The notes under the pieces were generated by a model. The model was given only the letters and a program-made list of their open reading frames with translations, did not search any database and was not told the origin of the DNA. A stretch of 64,000 nucleotides of DNA from Paenibacillus oleatilyticus (GTDB lineage: Bacteria > Bacillota > Bacilli > Paenibacillales > NBRC-103111), in NCBI RefSeq assembly GCF_018998565.1, contig NZ_JAHNZO010000019.1:62001-126000 (forward strand). The letters are read 5' to 3'. A program made the position numbers and the translations under genes. How positions within the stretch are numbered: the stretch's first letter is position 1; every line of letters begins with the position of its first letter. Positions 16,361 to 25,600 of the stretch are shown here, piece after piece.

Positions 16361-17287
16361 TCAGGATTTTGGCTTCGTTACAGGCACAGCGTTCTTAGCG
16401 TATTCTTCCAGCGTCACGCCTTGCTTGACGATCGCTTTGGCGGTGTCCACGCCGACATAACGGAGGTGCCAGGGCTCGTACTGGTAGCCTGTGATGCTTT
16501 CTTTGCCCTCCGGATACCGGATGATAAACCCGTAGTCGGCCGCATGCTCGGCGAGCCATTTCGCTTCCTTGGTCGCACCGAAGCAATCCTCCGCCGCGCA
16601 TTTGCCCGAGCTGCCGGCCACGTCGATGGCCAGACCGGTCTCATGTTCGCTGTGCCCCGGCTTGGCGCTGTATTTGTTCGCAGCGGCCTCGCCGTCTTTT
16701 TTCACATAGCGTTCGTATACCGTTTTTTGCGTTTCATGGGAGCGGTAAGCGGAGACGCCAGCCAGCGGCAGGTTATCCTTTTTGGCTGCTTCAAACAGCT
16801 TTTCGAGCGCCGCGGCCGCTTCCTTGCGCATTTTGCGCTTTTCAAGCTTTTCTTTGAACGTAAAAGGAACGTTCGGGTCAACCAAGTCCTGCGGCTTGTA
16901 GCTATCCGGCAGCTTGTTCGTTTTGTTGACAAGAACCGCAATGTCCGCCGGGTTCGCGACAACCTGAACATCTCCTGTTTTTCCCGATGAAGAGGCGTTT
17001 TGCTTCGCGCCGGATTTGGTATCCGTTTGAGCCGTCTGCTTTAACTCGCCTGGGGTACCGGTAGCTTGGTTCTGCCCGTTCGTCGAGGCGGCAGGCGTCT
17101 CGGACGGTTTCGACTTGGACGCATCTGCGCTAGTGCCGGTCGAGCCGGCATTCGATGAGGCGGGGGGCGTCGAGGTTCCGGCTGCGGTGTCGGTCTGCGT
17201 TTTGCTGCCGCCGTCTCCGCATGCGGCGGATACGAGCATGAAAGCGGCCAGCAGCAGCGCTGCCGCGGTCGTACGACGAGAATTCAA
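16361..17287 (-). CDS. D-alanyl-D-alanine carboxypeptidase lipoprotein, VanY/M15B family
   Basis: An about 308-residue lipoprotein: hydrophobic leader with lipobox VSAAC, a long low-complexity Thr/Ser/Ala linker (to about residue 95), then a VanY-type peptidase domain to the end. Zinc-site motifs are SEHETGLAID (SxHxxGxAxD) and EPWHLRY, and SAYRSHETQ is the usual upstream motif. It should trim the terminal D-Ala from peptidoglycan stem peptides outside the membrane. Start: a TTG at 17285-17287 (reverse) gives normal spacing from AAAGGA. The longer TTG ending at 17296 lies almost on top of that site. It is transcribed divergently from the ECF sigma gene. Confidence 0.9.
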   Translation of the reverse strand: MNSRRTTAAALLLAAFMLVSAACGDGGSKTQTDTAAGTSTPPASSNAGSTGTSADASKSKPSETPAASTNGQNQATGTPGELKQTAQTDTKSGAKQNASSSGKTGDVQVVANPADIAVLVNKTNKLPDSYKPQDLVDPNVPFTFKEKLEKRKMRKEAAAALEKLFEAAKKDNLPLAGVSAYRSHETQKTVYERYVKKDGEAAANKYSAKPGHSEHETGLAIDVAGSSGKCAAEDCFGATKEAKWLAEHAADYGFIIRYPEGKESITGYQYEPWHLRYVGVDTAKAIVKQGVTLEEYAKNAVPVTKPKS

Positions 17288-17476
17288 TAGAGCCAAATCC
17301 TTTCTGTATTAAAAATGCACGCGCGTTTTAGCGGTCTTATTACATAGACGACGTACAAATACGAAAAGTTTCTAATTTTTTCTCCCATCCGTTCCTTGTA
17401 AAAATATTCCCTAAGGTGAGAGATCGGATTCTGGTTCATCGTCTATTACAGTATAGAACGCTAGGAGGACCGATTG

Positions 17477-18061
17477 GTGGAGGAACGCGATATCCGGCAG
17501 GAGTCGGAACGAGAGCTTATTCATCGGATTGTGGCGGGAAGCAAGCAAGAATTTTGCTTTCTGGTCGATCGCTATAAACAGAAAATTTACGGCCTCCTGC
17601 GGGGGATGGGAGCGAGCCCTATGGATGCGCAGGACTTGACGCAAGAAACCTTTATTAAGGCTTACCGCAAGCTCGCTTCGCATCAACCGGACAAAAGCTT
17701 TGCCTCCTGGTTGTATACGATCGCCGCCAATCTGTTGAAGGATCACAAGAAAAAGCACAGATTCGAGGAGCATCCGATCGGGGAAGTTGAAACTGCGGTT
17801 AGCGACGGTCCGGAGCAATCGGTGCTTCAAACGGAACGTCGAACCGAATTTCGGCGGCTGCTTGCTCTGCTTCCGGCCAACTACCGGATGGCGCTGCTGT
17901 TAAGGTACACGAACGATTTGAGCTACGAGGAGATCGGCGAAGTGTTGGAAGTGCCCGTAAGCAAAGTCCAGAACGACTTGTATCGGGCGAAAAAACGTCT
18001 TAAGCAGCTCATGATCGAGAGCAAGGAGGGGATGGAATATGAAATGCTTGAGTCGCGATGA
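17477..18061 (+). CDS. ECF-family RNA polymerase sigma factor
   Basis: A 194-residue sigma-70 family protein with region 2 (LVDRYKQKIYGLLRGM, then DAQDLTQETFIKAYRKL and ASWLYTIAANLLKDHKKK) and region 4 (LLPANYRMALLLRYTNDLSYEEIGEVLEVP and KVQNDLYRAKKRLK). There is no region 1.1 or 3, the ECF layout. The GTG at 17477 is 8 bases from AGGAGG; a TTG at 17474 is 5 bases away and equally in frame. The next gene overlaps by 23 bases and encodes a membrane protein with an anti-sigma zinc motif, so this is a sigma/anti-sigma pair responding to envelope conditions. The regulon is not visible here. Confidence 0.92.
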   Translation: MEERDIRQESERELIHRIVAGSKQEFCFLVDRYKQKIYGLLRGMGASPMDAQDLTQETFIKAYRKLASHQPDKSFASWLYTIAANLLKDHKKKHRFEEHPIGEVETAVSDGPEQSVLQTERRTEFRRLLALLPANYRMALLLRYTNDLSYEEIGEVLEVPVSKVQNDLYRAKKRLKQLMIESKEGMEYEMLESR

Positions 18062-19874
18062 AATGGAGATGTTCCTAACCCGCTCTGTCGTCACCAACCG
18101 CAGCGGCATAGCCGATCATATCGCCACTTGCTCTGATTGTCAGCGATTGGAAGACGCTCTTTTAGAGGAACAGGAGCAATGGGCCCGGGAAATGTATGCA
18201 GAAACGCTGCCGGAATCATTCACGGATCAAGTCATGTTCGCGCTGCGGGACGAAGAAATCGAGCCAGTGACGCCCATACCGATGACCGAACGGGTAGGTC
18301 GTGTGACGAAGAAGCGCCGCCGGAAAATCTGGTGGGTCACGGTAGGAGTAGCTTCCATTCTCGTGTTGCTAGGTGTGGCGTCCTTCTATTCAATACCGAC
18401 GGTCGCGGAAATTATCCGGTCTTTATTTTCACGCAATAATGTAGATATCGGCTTGCTGCGGGCGCAGGAATTCGGTTTGGTACAGCATCCGAACATTAAA
18501 GTGAAAGACAAGGGCTACACGCTCAAAATCGACGAGGCTGTTGCCGACCCTACCCGTGTGGTTGTGGCGCTGCAGCTATTCGGCCCGGACGGAAGGCACG
18601 AGCGGGAACGCTTAAGACTCTTGGAAGAAAGAAACGGAAATCGCATAGTTGTTAAGGACGAGCAGGGGAAAGTGATTGGAAAATTGGAGGATATTAGGTT
18701 TACGAACGACTTTTATTATCTCGTTGCTTTTTTTGTGCAACCGATTCAATCGAATCGCATCACGATTGAGGGACAGATCGGCATAATAGATGGAGACCCG
18801 TGGGGCAAGGGTTTTCCTGCTATTAAAGGAAACTGGAATTTCGAGTTCCCGATCGATATGACGGAGGCGCAGAAACAAACGAAGATAACCGAATTGCAGG
18901 GAGAATATACATCCCCAGGCGGTATGACGGTTCGCTTAAAGCGGTTAACCCGTATGGTGCAGGGGGTTCGTTTGGAGTTGGATACGGAGCTCAGTTCGGA
19001 GGCATTGGCCCGGTCTCCGGGAGACCTTTGGCAGAAGCAGGAGCTGATGTTTCATTTTGAGGACGCGGCAGGCAGCGAAATTCATAGCGTGAATACGAGA
19101 AAACACCCCAGCATGAATAGTTTGATGACCCAATCCCGCATTGCTGGAGATAAGGCCGGATTGATGCATTTAAGTTATACGTTCCAGTATCTCCCGGAGA
19201 ACCAGCCGTACCGTTTCGTCTTCGATGGGTATTACATAGCGGAGCGGGACGGTTCGTCGGTGAGTTTTGCACCTGCCCGTTTGCAGGAAGAACCGGTGTT
19301 TTTCCGTGCGGACGGCGATGATATCCGGTTGAAAGGTTTTACGATCGAGCAACCGCCGAATACGAGCAGTGAAGAAACGGAAGGTACGCTGTATGTCGAC
19401 GGGAAACTCTGGAATGGCGATTCTTTTGATGACTATTGGATGGCACGGGATTCGGGAGGGAAAGAGTACCGGGTTTCGATGGGCGGAAGTTGGAGCGCGG
19501 GAGGATCAGGCTGGAAGGACGGGATGATCCAGCTGAGCGAGGACTTTGAATTCCAAATCCCCGGTATGCTGGCCGTGCCGGAAAAGCTCACGCTGATACG
19601 CAACGTTGTGAGTAAGCGATACGTCAACGTCGACTGGTCGGTTGAAATGAATGGGAGCCCGGAGAACCATAATAAAGAAGGCCTTGTAGGCTCTATCCAG
19701 CAATTTGGCGATCTTAACTTGCATGTCGGGCGGAATGAAGAGGCAAAAGGACAGCGGAGGAAGCTGTCCTTTTTGCTTTATCAGACTCATTCGATGTGGA
19801 AGCCGGTTGGATTGTTAGGCGGGGAAGAGAAGCCGAATGCTGTATTGTGTTTTGGCGAATTAAATCTTATATAA
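18039..19874 (+). CDS. membrane anti-sigma factor with HxxxCxxC zinc motif and large extracellular DUF4179/DUF5643-like region
   Basis: A 611-residue protein. The cytosolic N-terminus has HIATCSDC, the HxxxCxxC signature of zinc-associated anti-sigma domains. A basic stretch KKRRRK is followed by one membrane segment (about 107-127). The remaining about 480 residues are extracellular, beta-rich and resemble DUF4179/DUF5643 regions of Bacillales anti-sigma factors. It overlaps the sigma gene, so the two are translationally coupled. Oddity: a strong terminator-like hairpin with a T run lies inside the reading frame at 19742-19776, about 100 bases before the stop. The last about 40 residues (after about HVGRNEE) look like read-through sequence; the original stop may have been lost. 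Confidence 0.87.
   Translation: MKCLSRDEMEMFLTRSVVTNRSGIADHIATCSDCQRLEDALLEEQEQWAREMYAETLPESFTDQVMFALRDEEIEPVTPIPMTERVGRVTKKRRRKIWWVTVGVASILVLLGVASFYSIPTVAEIIRSLFSRNNVDIGLLRAQEFGLVQHPNIKVKDKGYTLKIDEAVADPTRVVVALQLFGPDGRHERERLRLLEERNGNRIVVKDEQGKVIGKLEDIRFTNDFYYLVAFFVQPIQSNRITIEGQIGIIDGDPWGKGFPAIKGNWNFEFPIDMTEAQKQTKITELQGEYTSPGGMTVRLKRLTRMVQGVRLELDTELSSEALARSPGDLWQKQELMFHFEDAAGSEIHSVNTRKHPSMNSLMTQSRIAGDKAGLMHLSYTFQYLPENQPYRFVFDGYYIAERDGSSVSFAPARLQEEPVFFRADGDDIRLKGFTIEQPPNTSSEETEGTLYVDGKLWNGDSFDDYWMARDSGGKEYRVSMGGSWSAGGSGWKDGMIQLSEDFEFQIPGMLAVPEKLTLIRNVVSKRYVNVDWSVEMNGSPENHNKEGLVGSIQQFGDLNLHVGRNEEAKGQRRKLSFLLYQTHSMWKPVGLLGGEEKPNAVLCFGELNLI
19742..19776 (+). terminator. intrinsic terminator inside the 3' end of the anti-sigma gene
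   Basis: GGCAAAAGGACAGC (19742-19755) pairs with GCTGTCCTTTTTGC (19763-19776) around a 7-base loop, with a T run in the right arm. It is a textbook intrinsic terminator but lies within the coding frame, 98 bases before the stop codon. Confidence 0.75.
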
Positions 19875-19973
19875 AGGTAATTAAGAAGGAAAAACACGTT
19901 TCGGCGCTGCGAGGAGGTCGCTAGAACCTCAACGGTTTATCTGTTACTATCCAAGAGGAATAAAGCGGGAGCT

Positions 19974-20047
19974 GAAAGTTGCACGGACGGATTTCACGGG
20001 CTACGACTTTCTCTTGTTGTGCGCTTTTCTCCCGTCGTGCCACTTTC
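19974..20047. repeat. inverted repeat, about 74 bp
   Basis: GAAAGTTGCACGGACGG (19974-19990) and CCGTCGTGCCACTTTC (about 20032-20047) are imperfect inverted copies separated by about 41 bases. No ORF. It is part of the repeat patch between the anti-sigma gene and the DUF6526-like gene. Confidence 0.65.
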
Positions 20048-20106
20048 GCGGTAGTCGTTGCCGCGCTGCACGGCGGCGGATGGCCAGACACGTTAGTTTT
20101 GGGCGG

Positions 20107-20299
20107 CAAATAGAGGAACTACGATTTGCTAATCGCAGACCTTTGGCCTCAGGAAAAATATAGAGGAACATACGTTAGCTATTCGTGTCGAAAATAGTTT
20201 GTTGTGCCTCAAAAGGGAGCAATAGCGCATCGCAGTTCCTTTAGATGTTGCCAATGGCGGTTGGGTGAAGCCGATAGCTCACTACAGTTCCTCTATTTG
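20107..20299. repeat. four-copy repeat block, two forward and two inverted units
   Basis: CAAATAGAGGAACT at 20107-20120 and AGTTCCTCTATTTG at about 20286-20299 are perfect 14-bp inverted ends. Between them a second forward unit (about 20159-20186, TAGAGGAACATACG) and a second inverted unit (about 20219-20245, CGCAGTTCCTTTAGA) occur. Each unit also carries a downstream GCTAAT/ATAGC-like core. The arrangement is forward-forward-reverse-reverse over 193 bp. Confidence 0.75.
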
Positions 20300-20304
20300 G
20301 TACG

Positions 20305-20440
20305 CATAACGTATGGTCTAAGACGTATATGGAGGAAGGTGCGCATATAGCGTATGGAGCATCTAGTGTGTATGGCGTATACAGCATATGGTACATCTGG
20401 CGCATGGTGCATATAGCGTATGGCGTATATGGCGGCAGGT
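20305..20440. repeat. degenerate low-complexity tandem repeat of GCGTATGG/GCATATGG words
   Basis: About 135 bp rich in GCGTATGG, GCATATGG and GTATATGG words. CATATAGCGTATGG occurs twice (near 20344 and near 20412). The units vary in length, so this is a decayed tandem repeat, not a CRISPR array. It lies directly downstream of the stop of the DUF6526-like gene. Confidence 0.6.
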
Positions 20441-20454
20441 TCACAGCACGGATG

Positions 20455-20886
20455 TTACAGCCGGTGGTGATCCGCCCGCCAAGCCCGGATCGCTTTCTTG
20501 ATGTCATCGGGCCGCATGTTTTCTTCCGCCGCTTTGCGGCACAGCTCCGGGTACTCCTGATCGCCGGCGAATCGCAAAGCGATGATTTGCCGTATCGACA
20601 ATCGGGGATCGATGGGCTTGCCGGTCAGGATAAAGTGCCGGAGCTGCTCTTCCGCCCGGATCGCCCGGTCTTGAGCCTTGAGCGCATACGTCCGCACCAG
20701 CATGACCAGAATGGCGGCGATGACGCTCAGCCCGAGCAGAAGAAGCGCGACGAACACGCCTTCTCCCGTTAGGGAACGGACGGCATAAACCACGGCACCG
20801 ACGAGAACGATCAAAGTCAGCCAAAGAAGCACGAAATGGAACAGCGGATCAAGTTTACGATGGTTGGCGTACTGTTGGGTTTCCAA
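20455..20886 (-). CDS. DUF6526-like small membrane protein
   Basis: A 143-residue protein with two membrane segments (about 17-38 and 46-66) and a charged helical C-terminal half containing QDRAIRAEEQLRHF and LSIRQIIALRFAGD. These stretches are typical of the DUF6526 family of Bacillales and Bacteroidetes membrane proteins, which has no known function. The TTG start (20884-20886, reverse) follows GGGAGG. It is divergent from the AlkD gene. The 3' end abuts a repeat patch. Confidence 0.8.
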   Translation of the reverse strand: METQQYANHRKLDPLFHFVLLWLTLIVLVGAVVYAVRSLTGEGVFVALLLLGLSVIAAILVMLVRTYALKAQDRAIRAEEQLRHFILTGKPIDPRLSIRQIIALRFAGDQEYPELCRKAAEENMRPDDIKKAIRAWRADHHRL

Positions 20887-21016
20887 ACGATTTTCCTCCC
20901 GTAGTCAGGTTAGTTTTATTGTATAACTGACTGTGAGAGTTTACCACATCCTTGGTTGCTTGACTGTCCGCTTTTTTGTAAATTGAAGAAAAATAACGAT
21001 ATTGGAGGTTATTTTC

Positions 21017-21709
21017 TTGGCTTACGTTTCAATTGATTATGCCGAACGTTTGCAAGCCCATCTGCGATCCCATGCGAACCCGGAATTGGCAGGTCCGATG
21101 CAGGCATATATGCGAGATCAATTCGCTTTTCTGGGGATCAAATCGCCTGAACGCACAGCGCTTGTCCGGCAGTTTCTTTACGAGTACGGCGTACCGGAAA
21201 ATGGGGAATTGGAACAAGCGGTCCGGGAATTGTGGGCGCAGCCGGAACGCGAATTCCAGTATGCGGTGCTAACGCTGCTCGGGAAAAGAAGCAAGACTGC
21301 GGATGCCTCCCGAATTGAGCTTTTGGAAGATCTGATAACGACCAAATCGTGGTGGGATACGGTGGATGAATTGGCGGGACATGCCGTAGGAGAATTGTTC
21401 ACCCGGTTTCCCGAGCTGATTCCGGTCCATACGCAAAGATGGATGGCTTCGGATTCGATGTGGCTGCAGCGGACGGCATTATTATTCCAGCTTCGCTACA
21501 AGAAGCGAACGGATGCGGCTTTACTTTTTGATCTGATCCGGCAATGCGCGGACTCGAAGGAATTTTTCATCCGAAAGGCGATCGGCTGGGCGCTTCGGGA
21601 ATATTCCAAGACGGACGAAGCGGCGGTCCGCACGTTCGTCGCCGAAACTGCGTTATCGCCGCTCAGTATCCGTGAAGCGCTCAAATATGTGGATCGGCGA
21701 AAGCCGTAA
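21017..21709 (+). CDS. AlkD-like DNA alkylation repair glycosylase
   Basis: A 230-residue all-helical HEAT-like repeat protein. The family motif TTKSWWDTVDELAGH contains the Trp and Asp used by Bacillus AlkD to hold and excise alkylated bases, and MWLQRTALLFQLRYK carries the conserved Arg. These enzymes remove positively charged lesions such as 3-methyladenine and 7-methylguanine without base flipping. The TTG start at 21017 follows GGAGGT by 7 bases. The gene converges on the nitroreductase gene with only 4 bases between stops, and no terminator hairpin is visible there. Confidence 0.92.
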   Translation: MAYVSIDYAERLQAHLRSHANPELAGPMQAYMRDQFAFLGIKSPERTALVRQFLYEYGVPENGELEQAVRELWAQPEREFQYAVLTLLGKRSKTADASRIELLEDLITTKSWWDTVDELAGHAVGELFTRFPELIPVHTQRWMASDSMWLQRTALLFQLRYKKRTDAALLFDLIRQCADSKEFFIRKAIGWALREYSKTDEAAVRTFVAETALSPLSIREALKYVDRRKP

Positions 21710-21713
21710 TAAC

Positions 21714-22448
21714 CTATTCCAGCTTAAAGCCTCGGGTTTCCAAGAAGCTTCGTATATGCGCACGCACCGGCTGCCGGAACTTGTCCGCTATCCCTCTGGA
21801 CCATGTGGTCACTGTTTTGCCTCCGGTTCTCGTCCGGTAATACTCTTGCATCGTCTCGTCGTACGTTTCGATCCGCTGCCGTACATCGTCCGCTTGATAG
21901 CCGTTATAGTGCAGAACGGCCTCCTTCGGTAGCCGCGGCCGAGCCGAAGGCTCTTGATCGGGCACGCCGATACACATGCCGAACACCGGATAGACGAGCT
22001 CGGGCAACTGGAGCAGCCGACTGACGTCCTCTGGCGCGTTGCGGATTCCGCCAATGTACACGATCCCGAATCCTAGTGATTCGGCGGCCACCGCGGCATT
22101 TTGCGCAGCAAGCGTCGCGTCGACGGTGGCGACGATGAAGCTTTCCGTATTTTGATGGAACGTTTCACCGTTCAGCTCGGTTGCTTCGCGGAGCCGGTAC
22201 AGATCTGCGCAGAATACAAGGAACAGACCGGAATGCTCGACATAGGCCTGATTTCCGGCCAGCCGGGCCAACTCCTGCTTTTTCTCCGGGTTGGTCACGG
22301 CAATGATGCTGTAGGCTTGGACATTGCTTGAAGTCGAAGCCATCTGAGCGGAAGCGACGATGGCGTCGATGTGCTCCGGCTGCAGCGGAACTTCCTTGAA
22401 TTTGCGGATGGAGCGGTGGCTTTGGAGCAAATCAATTACGGGGTTCAT
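21714..22448 (-). CDS. FMN-dependent NADPH nitroreductase, NfsA/NfrA family
   Basis: A 244-residue oxygen-insensitive nitroreductase. The N-terminal SHRSIRKF is the usual FMN-phosphate-contacting motif. Other family features are ASTSSNVQAYSIIAV, AAQNAAVAAESLGFGIVYIG and GMCIGVPDQEP. Likely substrates are nitroaromatics, quinones or flavins; the physiological one is unknown. The ATG ending at 22448 follows GGAGGT. The longer open frame to 22535 includes leader sequence and is not used. A good promoter lies at 22547-22575 and a GC-rich hairpin sits in the leader. Confidence 0.92.
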   Translation of the reverse strand: MNPVIDLLQSHRSIRKFKEVPLQPEHIDAIVASAQMASTSSNVQAYSIIAVTNPEKKQELARLAGNQAYVEHSGLFLVFCADLYRLREATELNGETFHQNTESFIVATVDATLAAQNAAVAAESLGFGIVYIGGIRNAPEDVSRLLQLPELVYPVFGMCIGVPDQEPSARPRLPKEAVLHYNGYQADDVRQRIETYDETMQEYYRTRTGGKTVTTWSRGIADKFRQPVRAHIRSFLETRGFKLE

Positions 22449-22496
22449 GAAGGGTTGCACCTCCGAATGGAATGGTATGGATGTAGTGAATAGGAA

Positions 22497-22516
22497 AGAC
22501 CCCCTGTCGGGGGTCT
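22497..22516 (-). other. GC-rich hairpin in the nitroreductase leader
   Basis: AGACCCCC and GGGGGTCT flank a TGTC-type loop, a very stable short stem. Read on the minus strand it is followed by CTTTCCT, so it is a weak terminator at best. It lies between the promoter at 22547-22575 and the start at 22448, and also downstream of the giant-protein gene. It may be an attenuator or the terminator of the upstream unit. Confidence 0.5.
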
Positions 22517-22546
22517 CCAGCAGACTGGTTGACATGCCTACCTTAA

Positions 22547-22575
22547 ATTGTAAATGTTTAGATTCGTATCGTCAA
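22547..22575 (-). promoter_or_regulatory. sigma-A promoter for the nitroreductase gene
   Basis: On the minus strand TTGACG (22570-22575), a 17-bp spacer and TACAAT (22547-22552) form a near-consensus promoter. The leader before the ATG is about 90 bases. Confidence 0.65.
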
Positions 22576-22651
22576 ACCGGGCGGGATAACGTGCCGCTAA
22601 TTCTCATACTGACGCTTATTTTCAGAGACAAGCGGAAGAACTCCCATACTA

Positions 22652-25600
22652 TTAATGCCGGATCTGATTGACGATCACATCATACATGCTGCCTTGAATT
22701 TTGACCGGCACATCGTCGGTCTGAACCAACCCGTTGCTCCAATGCACGCGGAACCGGAAGGTGTAGGCTTGGCCGCTGCGCAGCGATTGGGCATGATCGG
22801 GATTGACCAGTTGCCCGCTGAATCGAATGTGGTCGGAGGAGTCAAGTTTGACTTGCTCGCCGGTTTCCAGAAGCGTCGCATCGACCGACTGCGGCTTGGT
22901 TACGCTGGTGCCGGTATCGGTCACCGTCGCCGACAGCTCGAACGCCTCCCCGGCCCAAAAGACGTCGGCCGCCCGAGGAGCGTCCGGGTGCTTCTCGTTC
23001 CACAACAGCCGGTAGCTTTCCCACTCCGGCGTATGCGTGACATAGCCTTTAATCGACAAAGGCAGTACGACGAACGAATAGGTCTGGTTAAACGTTCCGC
23101 CCTTGCCGTCGCTAAGGGATAGCCGCAAGGTGTAAATTCCTTGAGGCAGTGGCCCGTAGGTGAACGCCTTACTTTGGCCGGACGGAACGCCGTTCCATTG
23201 TTGAATGATTCCGAACGCGCCGCCGTTCAAGCTGCTTTCTACCGTCACGTCAATCGCATCGCCGTCGGGATCGGAGACCGATACGGTGAATACCGGTGTA
23301 TCGTGCTCGTAAATCGGCGTGATAAACGTAATATTTCCCGTCGGAGGGCGGTTGGTCAGCAGCCAAGTTGGCGCAGACCATGCCGACCATACAAATCCGT
23401 CAAAAGCACGCGCCCGAACCTGAACTTTTGCTCCTGCCGGCAGCGGATGATCCTTAGGAACGGAGGCGTTTTGTACGGACACTTGCCCTTGAAGATGCTG
23501 CCCTTGTTCTCCGGTATCATAGAGCACGGTATTTCCCGCTTCATTGATGAATTGGACCTGATATTTCGTGAACGTCGTATTTGGGTCCGGATCGCTTTGC
23601 GTGAACGAAACGGTCGGCGTTGGGCTCATCGGCGTCGGATTCGCTTGCGTTCCGGAAGGAACGTTCATCGTCACGGTCGGCGTCATGTTGATATAGAACC
23701 ATACGGTGTTGCTCCATTCGGACCATAGGTTCGGATCGTCGTCGGTGACCTTCATCCGTGCCTGTAAAGGAACGCCTGTCGGCAGGTCTGTCGGCACTTG
23801 GAAGCTGTTCGTTGTTGCCGTGGTGCTCTGATACGCATTCCATCCCGTATTGTAGACCATGCCGCCGGTCTCGTTCAAAATTTCGATGTACATTTTCGCA
23901 TAGTAGTTCTTTTGTCCGTCCGATTGAACCCAAGCAATCGCCGGTCGTTTGTTATCCAGAATAAGTGTCGGGTTATAGGCGTCAGGTCCGTTCGGATTCG
24001 TGATGACAACGCTGGGCGCCGAATTGATGACCATCCATCCGATATTGGACCATTCCGTCCAATAGTACGGATTTTGCGCGCGCACCCGTACTTGATACAA
24101 CTCGCCGCGGATCAAATCCGTCGTCACTTGCCACGTGGCCGTACTATGCGGCGGCGCATTCTGACTTGTTTCCCCGCTGCTGATGACAAGACTTCTGTGC
24201 GAATCCATGATTTGAACCTCGTACCCCGTAAACGAGTGGCCCGCCGGGTCATCCTGCCTCCAATGGATCGTCGGTCTCGTTCCGTGTTCCAGTGTCGGAT
24301 TGTCCCGCGTTCCGGTCGGATACGTTAGTTGGACCGTTGGTTTTGGAATTTCAGGGACGTTGCCTTTGAGCTGGATCAAAGCGGTGGCGGGGTAAGACTT
24401 TGCCCCGTACTCATCGATGACTTGTAAATACGCAGTATAAAGTCCAGGCTTTTTCGGCCTCGTCAGCTTTTCAGCGACAAAATTACCGTCAGGGTCGACA
24501 TAGCCATACTCCCGGGAAACGATCCCGCGCATGCTGCAATAATCGTAGCCTGTCACATCGGGCGCGCTGCATCGTGCCGGGTCCCAAGCCGCCCGATTCG
24601 GATCGAACCGGTCCGGGTCGTAGGACGTATCGTTCCAGGCGACCGTGCCGTCCCCGTTCTCCGAGAGTGTGAACTGCGCGATCGGCCTGCGGTGAACCGT
24701 CAATTTTTTCTGGAACGTATTGGACCATTTGCGGTATTGATCGAAAACCATGCTTGCCCATAAATAGTTCCGGTTCGGATCGTCCTGCGCCCGCAGCGTG
24801 AGCAGATAGACGCCGACCGCGTCAAAGGTTTGCTGCGGGGCATCGAACGTTTTCCCGTTTAACGCGGAAAGTCCTTGATTATTTAGGAACTTCGGCGTAT
24901 GCGTGACCCCCCAGCGGAAGTTGCCGGCCATCGGATCGTTTTCCGGATCTTCGAACAAAATGCTTTTATACCGCACGTTGGCCGAAGCCGAACCGTTCTC
25001 ACATATGGCGTAGTCGGACATCCAATCCCGGTGATCCTGATTCTGCTTAACGGAAATGGCCGTGAATGTGACAAACGACTTGTCCGTGAAAGGTCCCATT
25101 TTTCCATCCGTGAATGTGGTATCCTGCACATCAAACACCGGTACGCCGTTCATGAATACTTGAATCGTATCGCCCGACAAGCTGATCTTGAACAAATTGT
25201 CCATGTTATCGAACGGCCACGTCTGGCTGCGCAGCACAGTTCGGCTGCCGCCAATGTAACGGCTTAGATAGAGCGTGGAACCGTCCGTTTCCAGACTATA
25301 CCGGTTGGTCGGGTCAAGCATGCGGAACGAAAAACCGCTTAAGCTCGTATCCTCGTTCGGACTTGTCATTTTCATTCGAAACGTAATGTCCGTGTCACGA
25401 TAACTATCCGGAGAAACGAACTGGCCGAGAAAAAACCCTTTCCGCAGTATAGGATCTTGATCAAGAGGACCGCTTTCGAGATACATGTACTTATCGGTTT
25501 CCGTGAAGTAATAGCCATTGCCCGTTTGTCTTTTTACCGTATTGTACATCCCCAAAAACAGGCCGTCCCCTACATAAAATCCGCCTAAGTAATTGTCTCC

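Noticed and set aside
20305-20440. Possible CRISPR array
   Set aside because: Units are short, of variable length and without unique spacers; no cas genes are near. It is a decayed tandem repeat.
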